Below are positions 7,337 through 15,492 of a stretch of 64,000 nt of DNA, in pieces. The stretch is taken from assembly GCF_004362395.1 (NCBI RefSeq), contig NZ_SNWE01000011.1, positions 1 to 64,000 of the forward strand. Direction: 5' to 3'. Every line of letters starts with the position of its first letter. Position 1 is the first letter of the stretch. The notes below the pieces were generated by a model, which saw nothing but the letters and a program-made list of their open reading frames with translations, was not told the origin of the DNA and did no database searches. Source of the DNA: Salegentibacter sp. 24. GTDB lineage: Bacteria > Bacteroidota > Bacteroidia > Flavobacteriales > Flavobacteriaceae. The translations under genes were made by a program, and so were the position numbers.

Positions 7337-9010
7337 TTAGTAACACGCTACTGCATGAATAATAATGTAGAAATCCTCACTATAGGTTCTTTCCCAAGTG
7401 TAAGTCAAGGTGCCTTGGCTAACCTCATCATTCAGGTTATATTGACCAGGTGCAAAAACAGCATTACCTGATGGCGCAGCTTCACTTAAATTAATATGAA
7501 GGTCATCTAAACTCTTACCAGGGTCAAGTGTTATTACTAGAGAAATATCATCTCCGGCTACAGTGATTTCAGCAGTACCAATATGTTCGCCTTTAGAGGT
7601 GTCGTTTTGACCTGCTCCTGCCCAAATATCAAAAGTTTCACTAGAACCTTCTACGCTAGTCTGATAATGTTCAGCCCAGCCCCAGCGATTTGCATTTGCT
7701 AAGGTATTAAGTGGTGTATCACCTTCCATATAGGCGGTTTCACAAGTGTCACCTCCGGGTTCAGGACATCCATCATTGGATTCTGGACCAGCCTGGTAAG
7801 GACATTCATCAATACAGTCATTTAATCCATCACTATCAGCATCACCAGTACAATCTTGAATTGGACATCCTCCATCTAAAGGATCTCCTGCATCTTCTGG
7901 ACAGGTATCACATCCATCTGGAACCCCGTCCTCATCCATATCATCGGAATCATCATAACCAGGACATATATCCTCTTCATTAGGTATGCAATCTCCATCA
8001 GTATCTTCAGGGGTTACTGGACAGTCTTGTGTTGGATCATCCCCACAATTGAAAAAGATATGTTCATAATCTATGGTTTGATTATCACCAAAATAGGCCT
8101 GAATATCGTTCCAGCTCAAGTAAATAATCTTAGGCTGTTCTGCTCCGGGAGTTCCGTAATTGTCATCCCAATCTGCTAAAGTAACGGTAACGCGTAAGTA
8201 ATCATCAGTATCAGCCTCATCATACATAGGAGCGGGTATAGCCAAACATAATGGATCGGCATACCAATCTCCTGTATTATCATCCGCTGTATTTCCAGTA
8301 ACAGGCGACTTATCTGAGTATAGATTTATCACCTGGTCACCCCTTAGGTAATCAATGTCTAAAGTATAATTGGCGGTATAGTGTCTTCCCGAATCTAGAC
8401 AATAGTTGGCAAATACACAGAACTCATACAGCTCAATAGGAATAAGATCAAAGAACTGATAACCGTAAAGATTTACATCCCGATCATCAAAACATAAGAC
8501 TTCTACATCAAGGTATTTTTTCGAACCAGCCCTTAAGTCAAAATCAATTGGTAAGGCATCATTTACAAAGTTCTTATACTCTCCTTCATCAGTAGGAGCT
8601 ACCCAAATAGGTGAAATACCTTCTCCCGGTTCTTCTGCATATACCATAAATTTAGTCAGGCTTACTGCAGTGGTTGTTTGGTCAGCGGGAATTGGAATTT
8701 CTAAATCATCATCGTAATCAGTGAAATAAGTAGTCCCATCAAAAAGAATGGGTACTACGACATCCTCAGTTCCCATTTCGTGGGTCAATACTACCCATGC
8801 ATACATAGGGGTACCATCAGAACATTCTGGGATTTCCTCTGAAATGGCCTGCCTGTTATCATTGACAAGGTCATTTAGAAGAGCACCTATAGAAATGCTC
8901 GCTACCTCCTCATTAACAGAGGGTTCGCTGGGCTCATCTTTACTACAGGATGTAAATAGCATCCCCGCAGCCACGAATGTGGCTAACATTAATTTTAATT
9001 TTTTCATCAT
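7337..9010 (-). CDS. Surface lipoprotein D of the paralogous array, with thrombospondin type 3 repeats
   Basis: 557 residues. Signal peptide MMKKLKLMLATFVAAGMLF with lipobox FTSC, Cys22 followed by SKDE (surface-export-like). The constant module is nearly the same as in lipoprotein E between about residues 60 and 200 (VVLTHEMG, DGTTYFTDYD, PADQTTTAVSLT, FVNDALP, LRAGSKKYLDVEVLCFDD, LYGYQFFDLIP) and ends at YEHIFFNC. At least three thrombospondin type 3-like segments follow (DTDGDCIPNEEDICPG, DMDEDGVPDGCDTCPED, DADSDGLNDCIDECP), then a unique tail of about 125 residues. It is 57 bases behind lipoprotein E with a terminator-like hairpin between them, so its expression may depend on readthrough. 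Confidence 0.85.
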   Translation of the reverse strand: MMKKLKLMLATFVAAGMLFTSCSKDEPSEPSVNEEVASISIGALLNDLVNDNRQAISEEIPECSDGTPMYAWVVLTHEMGTEDVVVPILFDGTTYFTDYDDDLEIPIPADQTTTAVSLTKFMVYAEEPGEGISPIWVAPTDEGEYKNFVNDALPIDFDLRAGSKKYLDVEVLCFDDRDVNLYGYQFFDLIPIELYEFCVFANYCLDSGRHYTANYTLDIDYLRGDQVINLYSDKSPVTGNTADDNTGDWYADPLCLAIPAPMYDEADTDDYLRVTVTLADWDDNYGTPGAEQPKIIYLSWNDIQAYFGDNQTIDYEHIFFNCGDDPTQDCPVTPEDTDGDCIPNEEDICPGYDDSDDMDEDGVPDGCDTCPEDAGDPLDGGCPIQDCTGDADSDGLNDCIDECPYQAGPESNDGCPEPGGDTCETAYMEGDTPLNTLANANRWGWAEHYQTSVEGSSETFDIWAGAGQNDTSKGEHIGTAEITVAGDDISLVITLDPGKSLDDLHINLSEAAPSGNAVFAPGQYNLNDEVSQGTLTYTWERTYSEDFYIIIHAVACY

Positions 9011-9033
9011 TTCTATGTTTTAAAGTGAATTAA

Positions 9034-9061
9034 AAAGGTGCCCCATTCTGGGACACCCTTT
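9034..9061 (-). terminator. Terminator-like hairpin between lipoproteins E and D
   Basis: AAAGGTGCCCCA (9034-9045) pairs with TGGGACACCCTT (9049-9060), allowing G-U pairs, with a tight loop. On the minus strand it is followed by TTTTT. It starts 7 bases after the stop of lipoprotein E. With only 57 bases between the genes, a separate promoter for D is hard to place. Confidence 0.75.
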
Positions 9062-9067
9062 AAATTT

Positions 9068-10423
9068 CTAATACTGGTCAAACTCACCACAGGCAAGTGG
9101 TGTCATATCTGATTCATGAAGTACAGCAGTCCTATTGGCTAGGTTAGCTGCGCTTACCTGAGCAGCAGTCAGAGTAAAGGTTCTTGTGTAGAAAAAGTTT
9201 CCTTCCCCATCTGCTTCTTCCCAAACACCTCCAGCATAATCAAGGGGCCAAAAAACTGGTCCAAAATCTGCACAAGTAGCATTTTGATGAATGTGCTGTG
9301 GAATATCTCCAGGAGTAAGTTCGGTAGCTGCAGTTGTAGCAGTTAACTTATTACCTTCCAACTTCAGGTATGCAAATCCAACGGCGTTAGAATCCCCTAA
9401 GTTCTTTAAACAGGCTTTGTAACGTTTAGCCTCAGTTTTAGGATCATCAAATGGTGGAGGGTTATCATCTCCACATCCGTAATTAAAGTGATAGTACTCC
9501 ATTGTTTCGGCCTCATCATCATTGTAGAACAATTTAATTTCATCATCAGTGATTGGTCCGGAAAGAATTACCTCACCTGCATCGTCTGAGGTATACTCGT
9601 CGGTATTATTTAAGGTGATTTCAAAGAAATAAGTATCTGTACCTTCAGTATCTGGTAACCAGAAACATAATGGATCAGCATAGTAGTCGCCGGTACCCTC
9701 ATCTTCTAAAACATCATTTGATACCTCGGTATAAAGTGGTTCTCCGGATGCTTCGGAACCTTTCCATACAGTTACTGTATAGCCTGCAACATAATGTCTA
9801 CCATCTTCAGAAGGACAGAAGTTTCCGAACAAACAGAATTTCATAAGTGGTACGGGAACAAGATCAAAGAATTGGTAACCATAAAGATTTACCTCACGGT
9901 CATCAAAACACAATACTTCCACATCTACATACTTTTTAGATCCAGCACGTAAATCAAAATTTACTGGTAAGGCATCGTTAACAAAGTTCTCATATTCACT
10001 GCCTTCCTTTGGAGCCACCCAAATAGGAATACTCATATCATCCGGCTCCTCAGCATAAACCCAGAAATCGGTTAGGCTTACTGCGGTGGTTGTTTGATCC
10101 GCTGGAATTGGAATGGCTAGTTCCTCATCATAATCGGTAAAATAAGTAGTCCCATCAAATTTGATTGGCACCACCACATCTTCTTCTCCTAATTCATGGG
10201 TAAGTACTACTCTCGCGTACATTGGCGCATCATCAGAACACACAGGAATACTTTGCTTTAAAGCCGTCTGGTTTCTGATAAAATCATTTAAAACCGCTCC
10301 TAACGAAATGGTTGCCATTTCGTCACCCACCTGGGGATCAGTGTCGGTTTCATCCTTGCTACAGGAGGCAAAAAGCATCGCTACTATTGCGATACCTGTA
10401 AAGTAATTTTTAAAGTTTTTCAT
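9068..10423 (-). CDS. Surface lipoprotein E of the paralogous array, with CHRD/SodC-like tail
   Basis: 451 residues and the first gene of the C-D-E run. Signal peptide MKNFKNYFTGIAIVAMLF with lipobox FASC, Cys21 followed by SKDE. Constant module: LKQSIPVCSDDAPMYARV, PADQTTTAVSLT, NFVNDALP, AGSKKYVDVEVLCFDD, LYGYQFFDLVP, SEDGRHY, YYADPLCFWLP and YYHFNYGC. The tail (about 330-451) differs: KACLKNLGDSNAVGFAYLKL, PGDIPQHIHQNATC, RTAVLHESDMTPLACGEF. The HIH element and the closing LACGE recall CHRD and Cu/Zn superoxide dismutase-like folds, but no metal site is demonstrated. The downstream hairpin may keep E more abundant than D and C. Confidence 0.85.
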   Translation of the reverse strand: MKNFKNYFTGIAIVAMLFASCSKDETDTDPQVGDEMATISLGAVLNDFIRNQTALKQSIPVCSDDAPMYARVVLTHELGEEDVVVPIKFDGTTYFTDYDEELAIPIPADQTTTAVSLTDFWVYAEEPDDMSIPIWVAPKEGSEYENFVNDALPVNFDLRAGSKKYVDVEVLCFDDREVNLYGYQFFDLVPVPLMKFCLFGNFCPSEDGRHYVAGYTVTVWKGSEASGEPLYTEVSNDVLEDEGTGDYYADPLCFWLPDTEGTDTYFFEITLNNTDEYTSDDAGEVILSGPITDDEIKLFYNDDEAETMEYYHFNYGCGDDNPPPFDDPKTEAKRYKACLKNLGDSNAVGFAYLKLEGNKLTATTAATELTPGDIPQHIHQNATCADFGPVFWPLDYAGGVWEEADGEGNFFYTRTFTLTAAQVSAANLANRTAVLHESDMTPLACGEFDQY

Positions 10424-10463
10424 AACGTAAAAGTTTTGGTTAAAAAATATTTAAGAATGGTTA
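10424..10463 (-). promoter_or_regulatory. 5' leader of lipoprotein E, similar to that of lipoprotein C
   Basis: Non-coding match to 7254-7292 (see there), immediately upstream of the ATG. It is AT-rich and unstructured, consistent with the Shine-Dalgarno-poor translation starts of Bacteroidota. Confidence 0.4.
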
Positions 10464-10525
10464 ATAAAATATATACACAGTCTTTAAACAAAGAACAATT
10501 GTATTCAGTTTTAATAAGCTGGGGG

Positions 10526-10560
10526 GCTAAAAAAAGTAGAGAAGTGGGGTGACTACTTTT
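10526..10560 (-). terminator. Rho-independent terminator of the LuxR-type regulator gene
   Basis: Stem AAAAGTAG (10532-10539) / CTACTTTT (10553-10560), followed on the minus strand by a T-run (A-run 10529-10535). It lies about 90 bases after the regulator's stop and separates it from the lipoprotein array. Confidence 0.7.
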
Positions 10561-10647
10561 CGATTGAAATTCTAGTATAAATGTAGGTTAATTCTTTCCT
10601 AGAAAGCTATGGGGGTTTTCTCCCATATTCAACCTGAAATTGTTTTC

Positions 10648-11664
10648 TTATACTTTTTGATAATCTATAAGGTCATGACTTATGGCATAGATGATACTTT
10701 CCAGAATAGTATCAGAGTTGGTACGCTTAATAATATTGGAGCGGTGTTTTTCTATTGTCTTGGGAGAAATAAATAAAGCTTCAGAGATATCTTTAGTCTT
10801 ATATCCTTTTATTAGTAATTCAATAATCTCCTTCTCTCTGTTGGTGAATTTAAAATCTGTAAGATGGCTATTTTGTTTAAAACACTCCTCTACATCTTCT
10901 GAAGAAGTTCCAATTCCATTAGTAATTACATCTTTTTCTTCCATAAAGTCTATAAACATGACAAACTGGTGTCCAAAATTTCTACTTAGCTTAGAAAATG
11001 TAATGCGTGCATTCCTCACTTTATCGTCTCTAAGCATTAAGGAAGTTTTCGTAGCGGCTTTTGTATGTTTCCCCCTGGCAAAATTCCGTAAGCTATCTTT
11101 AACCTTTTGTACATTCTCACATTTTATAAAATCAGTCAATTTTAGACCATCACTTTTTGTTAGCCTAAAACTTTGTTTAAAAGCATCATTCATAGCTACA
11201 ATTTCATTCTGATCTAACAATAAAACCGGTTTTGACATAAGATTGAACATCCCCATAAAAGCATCTTTCCAAAAATTGGAAAGAGAACGATTAGAATAAA
11301 CCATTTTTATGATTTTTCCACATAGGGATTCCATACTGGGCGAGTATATAAATTCATCTACGACTTTTCTGAATCTGCTTTCGGCTTCAGTCTGAAAACG
11401 GGCCTCGGCGTATACCACAAGCCAGGCCTTGGTAAGAAAATGATTAGATTTAAAATTGGCGATATTCTTAAAATTCTTACCTGATCTAAAAGAAGAATAA
11501 TCTAATAGAATTACATCGGGCAATAGGTTAAGCGCAATGTTAAAACCCGTGTGCAAAGAATTCGAATGGGTTACTTCAAATTGCATACTCAGGCCCTCCT
11601 GGATACAATCTACCATACTTTGTTTGCTGGTAATAAGCAATAATTGCTTTTTCTCCGTTATCAT
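10648..11664 (-). CDS. LuxR-family transcriptional regulator with receiver-like and PAS-like domains
   Basis: 338 residues. Residues 1-120 resemble a degenerate response-regulator receiver (KQLLLITSK at the start, DVILLDYSS around 54-62), but the acidic pocket near the N-terminus is not clear, so phosphorylation is doubtful. Residues about 150-260 look PAS-like (SKPVLLLDQNEIVAMNDAF). Residues about 275-335 are a GerE/LuxR helix-turn-helix (FTNREKEIIELLIKGYKTKD, ISPKTIEKHRSNI). The only regulator in the first 12 kb, on the same strand and directly upstream of the lipoprotein array, with its own terminator. Control of the array is inferred from position only. Confidence 0.85.
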   Translation of the reverse strand: MITEKKQLLLITSKQSMVDCIQEGLSMQFEVTHSNSLHTGFNIALNLLPDVILLDYSSFRSGKNFKNIANFKSNHFLTKAWLVVYAEARFQTEAESRFRKVVDEFIYSPSMESLCGKIIKMVYSNRSLSNFWKDAFMGMFNLMSKPVLLLDQNEIVAMNDAFKQSFRLTKSDGLKLTDFIKCENVQKVKDSLRNFARGKHTKAATKTSLMLRDDKVRNARITFSKLSRNFGHQFVMFIDFMEEKDVITNGIGTSSEDVEECFKQNSHLTDFKFTNREKEIIELLIKGYKTKDISEALFISPKTIEKHRSNIIKRTNSDTILESIIYAISHDLIDYQKV

Positions 11665-11798
11665 ACTACAACAATTTTGCGGCTGTTTAGCAGTTAGTTA
11701 AAAACGTGGAGTAAGTCCACTCGCCATTGAGGGGATAGATCAAAAACATTGGGCGTAAGGACCGGTGCTTTAATTATATCCCTTAGTAAGCATTATAT

Positions 11799-11827
11799 AA
11801 TGGGGGCAAAACTGAATGGGGGCAAAA
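11799..11827. repeat. 13-bp direct repeat upstream of the LuxR-type regulator
   Basis: AATGGGGGCAAAA occurs at 11799-11811 and again at 11815-11827, a period of 16 bases. It lies about 135-163 bases upstream of the regulator's start and could be a tandem protein-binding site, for example for autoregulation. Confidence 0.45.
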
Positions 11828-12618
11828 AACAAACTATAATTAGGTTTTCATTCTCCGGGGGGTGGAAACTTGTAAGCATGAAGATTTGGTATTTCAAATA
11901 TAGGGGATTAACCTTAATTCTTACAAAAAAATATAGTAATATTATACTGACAATCAATCAAATACAACTAGGATGAAAGTGATTATAAAGCCGACGATGG
12001 CTATATTTTTCAGATGGTAAAAAATTCATCAAGGGTACATTTATAATTGTGAATTAATTGAACTTCTAGTGGAATCTAAAATGCAATTAATAATAATGCA
12101 TTTGATTTATAGTATAAAACATAACGCATTGCAGATAAGGCATGGCCTCATCGGAAATTCCTACTATCGATCTTACATTAATATGGTTTAAAATCATATC
12201 AGGAGAAATTATAAAAAAGCCATAAGATAACTTTCATCTTAAGCAAAGGCTAATCCTCACAGGAACCAGAGCGATAAAATTTCAATCTTTGCCTTTCTGA
12301 TAATGCCTTTTATCTGAGTCTTTTGGACCTTAGACGGAAAAAATATCTAATATATTAAGGATGTTGCTAAACAGGGATTGCTATCAAAGGCCCAAACTTA
12401 GGAAAATCAATTCTCAAAATTGCCCGTGTATAAACTTATGTAAATAGAGAGGTATTAATTAAAGTCTTGTTACCAGGGACTCCAATCCTGTTAATAAATA
12501 CTGATTAGAAAAATAACTAATTTGCTATGACTTTTGGATCCAGCTAATAGCTTAAAATTTTAAACCATAATTAACACTAGTAGAAACATCCTTTCTTTTT
12601 AGTTAGCAACACTTTAAG

Positions 12619-12626
12619 TACCTTTG
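12619..12626 (+). promoter_or_regulatory. Promoter -7 element of uvrA
   Basis: TACCTTTG matches the Bacteroidota -7 consensus TAnnTTTG. T-rich sequence (12592-12599) stands where the -33 TTTG is expected, but without an exact match. Transcription would begin around 12632, giving a leader of only about a dozen bases before the ATG at 12644. Confidence 0.5.
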
Positions 12627-12643
12627 CCCCCTTGATAAAAAAT

Positions 12644-15475
12644 ATGGCAAAAAGCGAAGAATATATAGAAGTTTTAGGGGCTCGCGTCCATAATCTCAAA
12701 AATATAGATGTTGATATTCCCAGGGAAAAACTGGTAGTCATTACAGGTCTTTCGGGTTCCGGAAAATCTTCCCTGGCTTTTGATACTATATATGCCGAAG
12801 GCCAGCGACGGTATATTGAAACCTTTTCTGCTTATGCCCGGCAGTTTCTAGGTGGCCTGGAACGGCCCGATGTGGATAAAATTGAAGGACTCTCCCCGGT
12901 GATTGCCATAGAGCAAAAAACAACCAGTAAAAATCCGCGGAGTACCGTTGGCACGATTACCGAAATATATGATTTCCTGCGACTTCTTTTCGCCCGTGCC
13001 GGCGATGCTTATAGTTATGAGACCGGTGAGCAAATGGTTAGTTATACCGATAACCAGATAAAAAACCTCATTTTAAAAGACTTCCAGGGCCAAAAGGTAA
13101 GTGTACTGGCTCCAGTTGTAAAATCCCGAAAAGGCCATTATCGTGAATTATTTGAGCAGATAGCTAAACAAGGATTTCTCAAAGCTCGCATTGATGGGGA
13201 AGTTCGTGATCTGGTTAAAGGATTGAAACTGGATCGGTATAAAATGCACGATATCGAAATTGTTATCGATCGCTTAAAGATTGATGATAAGACCGACGCG
13301 CAGAAGCGCCTTGATGAAAGTATTAAGACCGCTATGTACCACGGTAGCGATACCCTTATGATTCTGGACCAGGAAACCAAGAAAGTTCGTTACTTCAGTA
13401 GGAATTTAATGTGTCCGACCACGGGAATTTCCTATCCCAATCCTGAACCCAATACCTTCTCCTTTAATTCGCCCAAAGGTGCCTGCTCCAGTTGTAATGG
13501 AATTGGTACTTTGTACCAGGTAAATATTGATAAAATTATTCCCGATTATTCTAAATCGATTAAAAATGGAGCATTAGCGCCTCACGGTCCTCAAAAGAAA
13601 AACTGGGTTTTTTCTCAATTGGAATTGATTGCTGAAAGATGGGATTTTAAACTAACAGATCCGGTTTCTAAAATTCCGGAGGACGCGATGAAGTTCATTC
13701 TTTACGGTGGTAAAGAAACCTTTACCAAAGCATCCAAAAGTCTTGGAATAAACCGTGAGTTCAAGATTAATTTTGAAGGAGTTGCAACTTTTATTGAAAC
13801 CACCTTTAATAATAATGATTCCACCTCTTTAAGACGCTGGGCAAAGGAATATATGGATAAAGTGGATTGTCCAGATTGTCAGGGAAAAAGACTTAAAAAA
13901 GAATCGCTTTATTTTAGAATAAATAATAAAAATATAGCGGAACTTTCTCTGATGGATATTGAAGACCTGGCAAAATGGTTTACTGGTTTAGAGAAAAAAC
14001 TAAGCGAAAAACAAAACCAGATCGCGGCGGAAGTTATCAAAGAAATAAGGACCAGGATCGGTTTTCTAGTAGATGTTGGCCTGACCTATCTCTCACTAAA
14101 TAGAGGGTCCAAATCACTTTCAGGCGGTGAAGCGCAGCGTATAAGGCTGGCCACCCAAATTGGCTCCCAACTGGTCGGGGTGCTTTATATTTTAGATGAA
14201 CCCAGTATTGGATTGCATCAGCGGGATAATGAGAAACTCATTAATTCCCTCCTTTCCTTGCGAGATATTGGGAATTCAGTTATCGTCGTTGAGCACGATA
14301 AGGATATGATAGAACGCGCCGATTATGTTATTGACATTGGTCCCAGGGCAGGAAAACACGGGGGGGAGATCATAAGCAAAGGCACCCCTTCAGAATTGAA
14401 AACACACGATACTCTTACCGCTTCTTATCTAAACGGCTTGAAAGAAATTGAAATTCCAAAAGAAAGAAGAAAGGGAAATGGGAAGTATATAGAGCTTAAA
14501 GGTGCCACAGGCAATAACCTTAAGAATGTTTCGATCAAAATTCCATTGGGAAAAATGATCGCGGTAACCGGGGTTTCGGGAAGTGGAAAATCCACCCTGA
14601 TCAATGAAACGCTTTATCCTATTATGAATGCCCACTATTTTAATGGCGTTAAAGAACCTAAACCTTATAAAACTATTAAAGGCCTGGATAATGCCGATAA
14701 AGTAATAGACATAAACCAAACGCCCATTGGCCGAACTCCAAGATCCAACCCTGCTACTTATACAGGGGTTTTCTCAGAAGTCAGGAGCTTATTTGCAAAA
14801 ACGCCAGAAGCGCTGATAAGGGGGTATAAACCCGGACGATTCAGTTTCAATGTAAAAGGTGGAAGATGCGAAACCTGCAGAGGCGGGGGCCTTAGAGTTA
14901 TAGAAATGAATTTCCTTCCCGATGTGTATGTAGAATGTGAAACCTGCCAGGGCAAACGTTTTAACCGGGAGACCCTGGAAATCCGTTACAAGGGAAAATC
15001 TATTGCCGATGTTTTAGAAATGACTATTAATGAGGCTACCAGCTTTTTTGAACCCATTCCTAAAATATACAGAAAGCTTAAAACCATCAAGGATGTTGGT
15101 TTAGGCTATATTACTTTAGGCCAGCAAAGTACTACACTTTCCGGTGGGGAAGCCCAACGAATTAAACTGGCTACTGAACTGTCCAAACGCGATACCGGCA
15201 ATACTTTTTATATATTAGACGAACCTACCACCGGATTACATTTTGAAGACATTAGGGTACTGATGGATGTTTTAAACGAATTGACCGATAAAGGAAATAC
15301 CGTTCTTATTATAGAACATAATATGGATGTGATCAAAATGGCCGATTATATTTTTGACATTGGGCCTGAAGGCGGTAAAAATGGCGGGCAGGTAATCGCA
15401 AAAGGAACACCGGAGGAAGTCGCACGATCGAAGAAAAGTTATACTGCTGAATTCCTCAAAAAAGAATTACACTAA
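12644..15475 (+). CDS. uvrA: UvrABC excinuclease subunit A
   Basis: 943 residues, normal for UvrA. It recognises bulky DNA lesions as a dimer and loads UvrB in nucleotide excision repair. Two ABC ATPase halves are seen: Walker A GLSGSGKSS (about 35) and GVSGSGKST (about 640), with signatures LSGGEAQRIRLA (about 490) and LSGGEAQRIKLA (about 830). Zinc-binding cysteine pairs are present: CSSCNG (about 280), CPDCQGK (about 408), CETC (about 742) and CETCQGK (about 765). The ATG at 12644 is preferred over an in-frame TTG at 12632, because the promoter -7 element ends at 12626 and the family starts close to this ATG. The LOG-family gene follows after 17 bases, probably in the same transcript. Confidence 0.97.
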   Translation: MAKSEEYIEVLGARVHNLKNIDVDIPREKLVVITGLSGSGKSSLAFDTIYAEGQRRYIETFSAYARQFLGGLERPDVDKIEGLSPVIAIEQKTTSKNPRSTVGTITEIYDFLRLLFARAGDAYSYETGEQMVSYTDNQIKNLILKDFQGQKVSVLAPVVKSRKGHYRELFEQIAKQGFLKARIDGEVRDLVKGLKLDRYKMHDIEIVIDRLKIDDKTDAQKRLDESIKTAMYHGSDTLMILDQETKKVRYFSRNLMCPTTGISYPNPEPNTFSFNSPKGACSSCNGIGTLYQVNIDKIIPDYSKSIKNGALAPHGPQKKNWVFSQLELIAERWDFKLTDPVSKIPEDAMKFILYGGKETFTKASKSLGINREFKINFEGVATFIETTFNNNDSTSLRRWAKEYMDKVDCPDCQGKRLKKESLYFRINNKNIAELSLMDIEDLAKWFTGLEKKLSEKQNQIAAEVIKEIRTRIGFLVDVGLTYLSLNRGSKSLSGGEAQRIRLATQIGSQLVGVLYILDEPSIGLHQRDNEKLINSLLSLRDIGNSVIVVEHDKDMIERADYVIDIGPRAGKHGGEIISKGTPSELKTHDTLTASYLNGLKEIEIPKERRKGNGKYIELKGATGNNLKNVSIKIPLGKMIAVTGVSGSGKSTLINETLYPIMNAHYFNGVKEPKPYKTIKGLDNADKVIDINQTPIGRTPRSNPATYTGVFSEVRSLFAKTPEALIRGYKPGRFSFNVKGGRCETCRGGGLRVIEMNFLPDVYVECETCQGKRFNRETLEIRYKGKSIADVLEMTINEATSFFEPIPKIYRKLKTIKDVGLGYITLGQQSTTLSGGEAQRIKLATELSKRDTGNTFYILDEPTTGLHFEDIRVLMDVLNELTDKGNTVLIIEHNMDVIKMADYIFDIGPEGGKNGGQVIAKGTPEEVARSKKSYTAEFLKKELH

Positions 15476-15492
15476 CAATACTAATAAATAAT

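Larger units (their letters stand above)
11665..12631. other. Long intergenic region without a recognised gene
   Basis: 967 bases of AT-rich DNA between the LuxR-type regulator and uvrA, whose starts diverge. The 75-codon frame at 11749-11976 has no signal or domain and is not supported. It holds a direct repeat (11799-11827), a small hairpin GTGGA/TCCAC near 11706, and the uvrA -7 element at its right end. Decayed coding sequence cannot be excluded by eye. Confidence 0.55.

Noticed and set aside
7711-7983. His/Tyr-rich plus-strand ORF opposite the calcium repeats of lipoprotein D
   Set aside because: Mirror image of GAT/GAC-rich thrombospondin repeats; not a gene.
7800-8030. Apparent short tandem DNA repeats, considered as a possible array of the CRISPR type
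   Set aside because: They encode thrombospondin type 3 repeats of variable length within a single reading frame; no equal-length direct repeats with unique spacers.
10691-11212. 173-codon plus-strand ORF inside the LuxR-type gene
   Set aside because: Lies fully antisense to a gene with clear domains; no domain of its own.
11749-11976. 75-codon ORF in the spacer upstream of uvrA
   Set aside because: No recognisable domain or signal, composition like the surrounding non-coding DNA, and it contains the direct repeat.
12632-12643. TTG start for uvrA four codons before the ATG
   Set aside because: It sits at the predicted transcription start, leaving no leader, and the family start fits the ATG at 12644.
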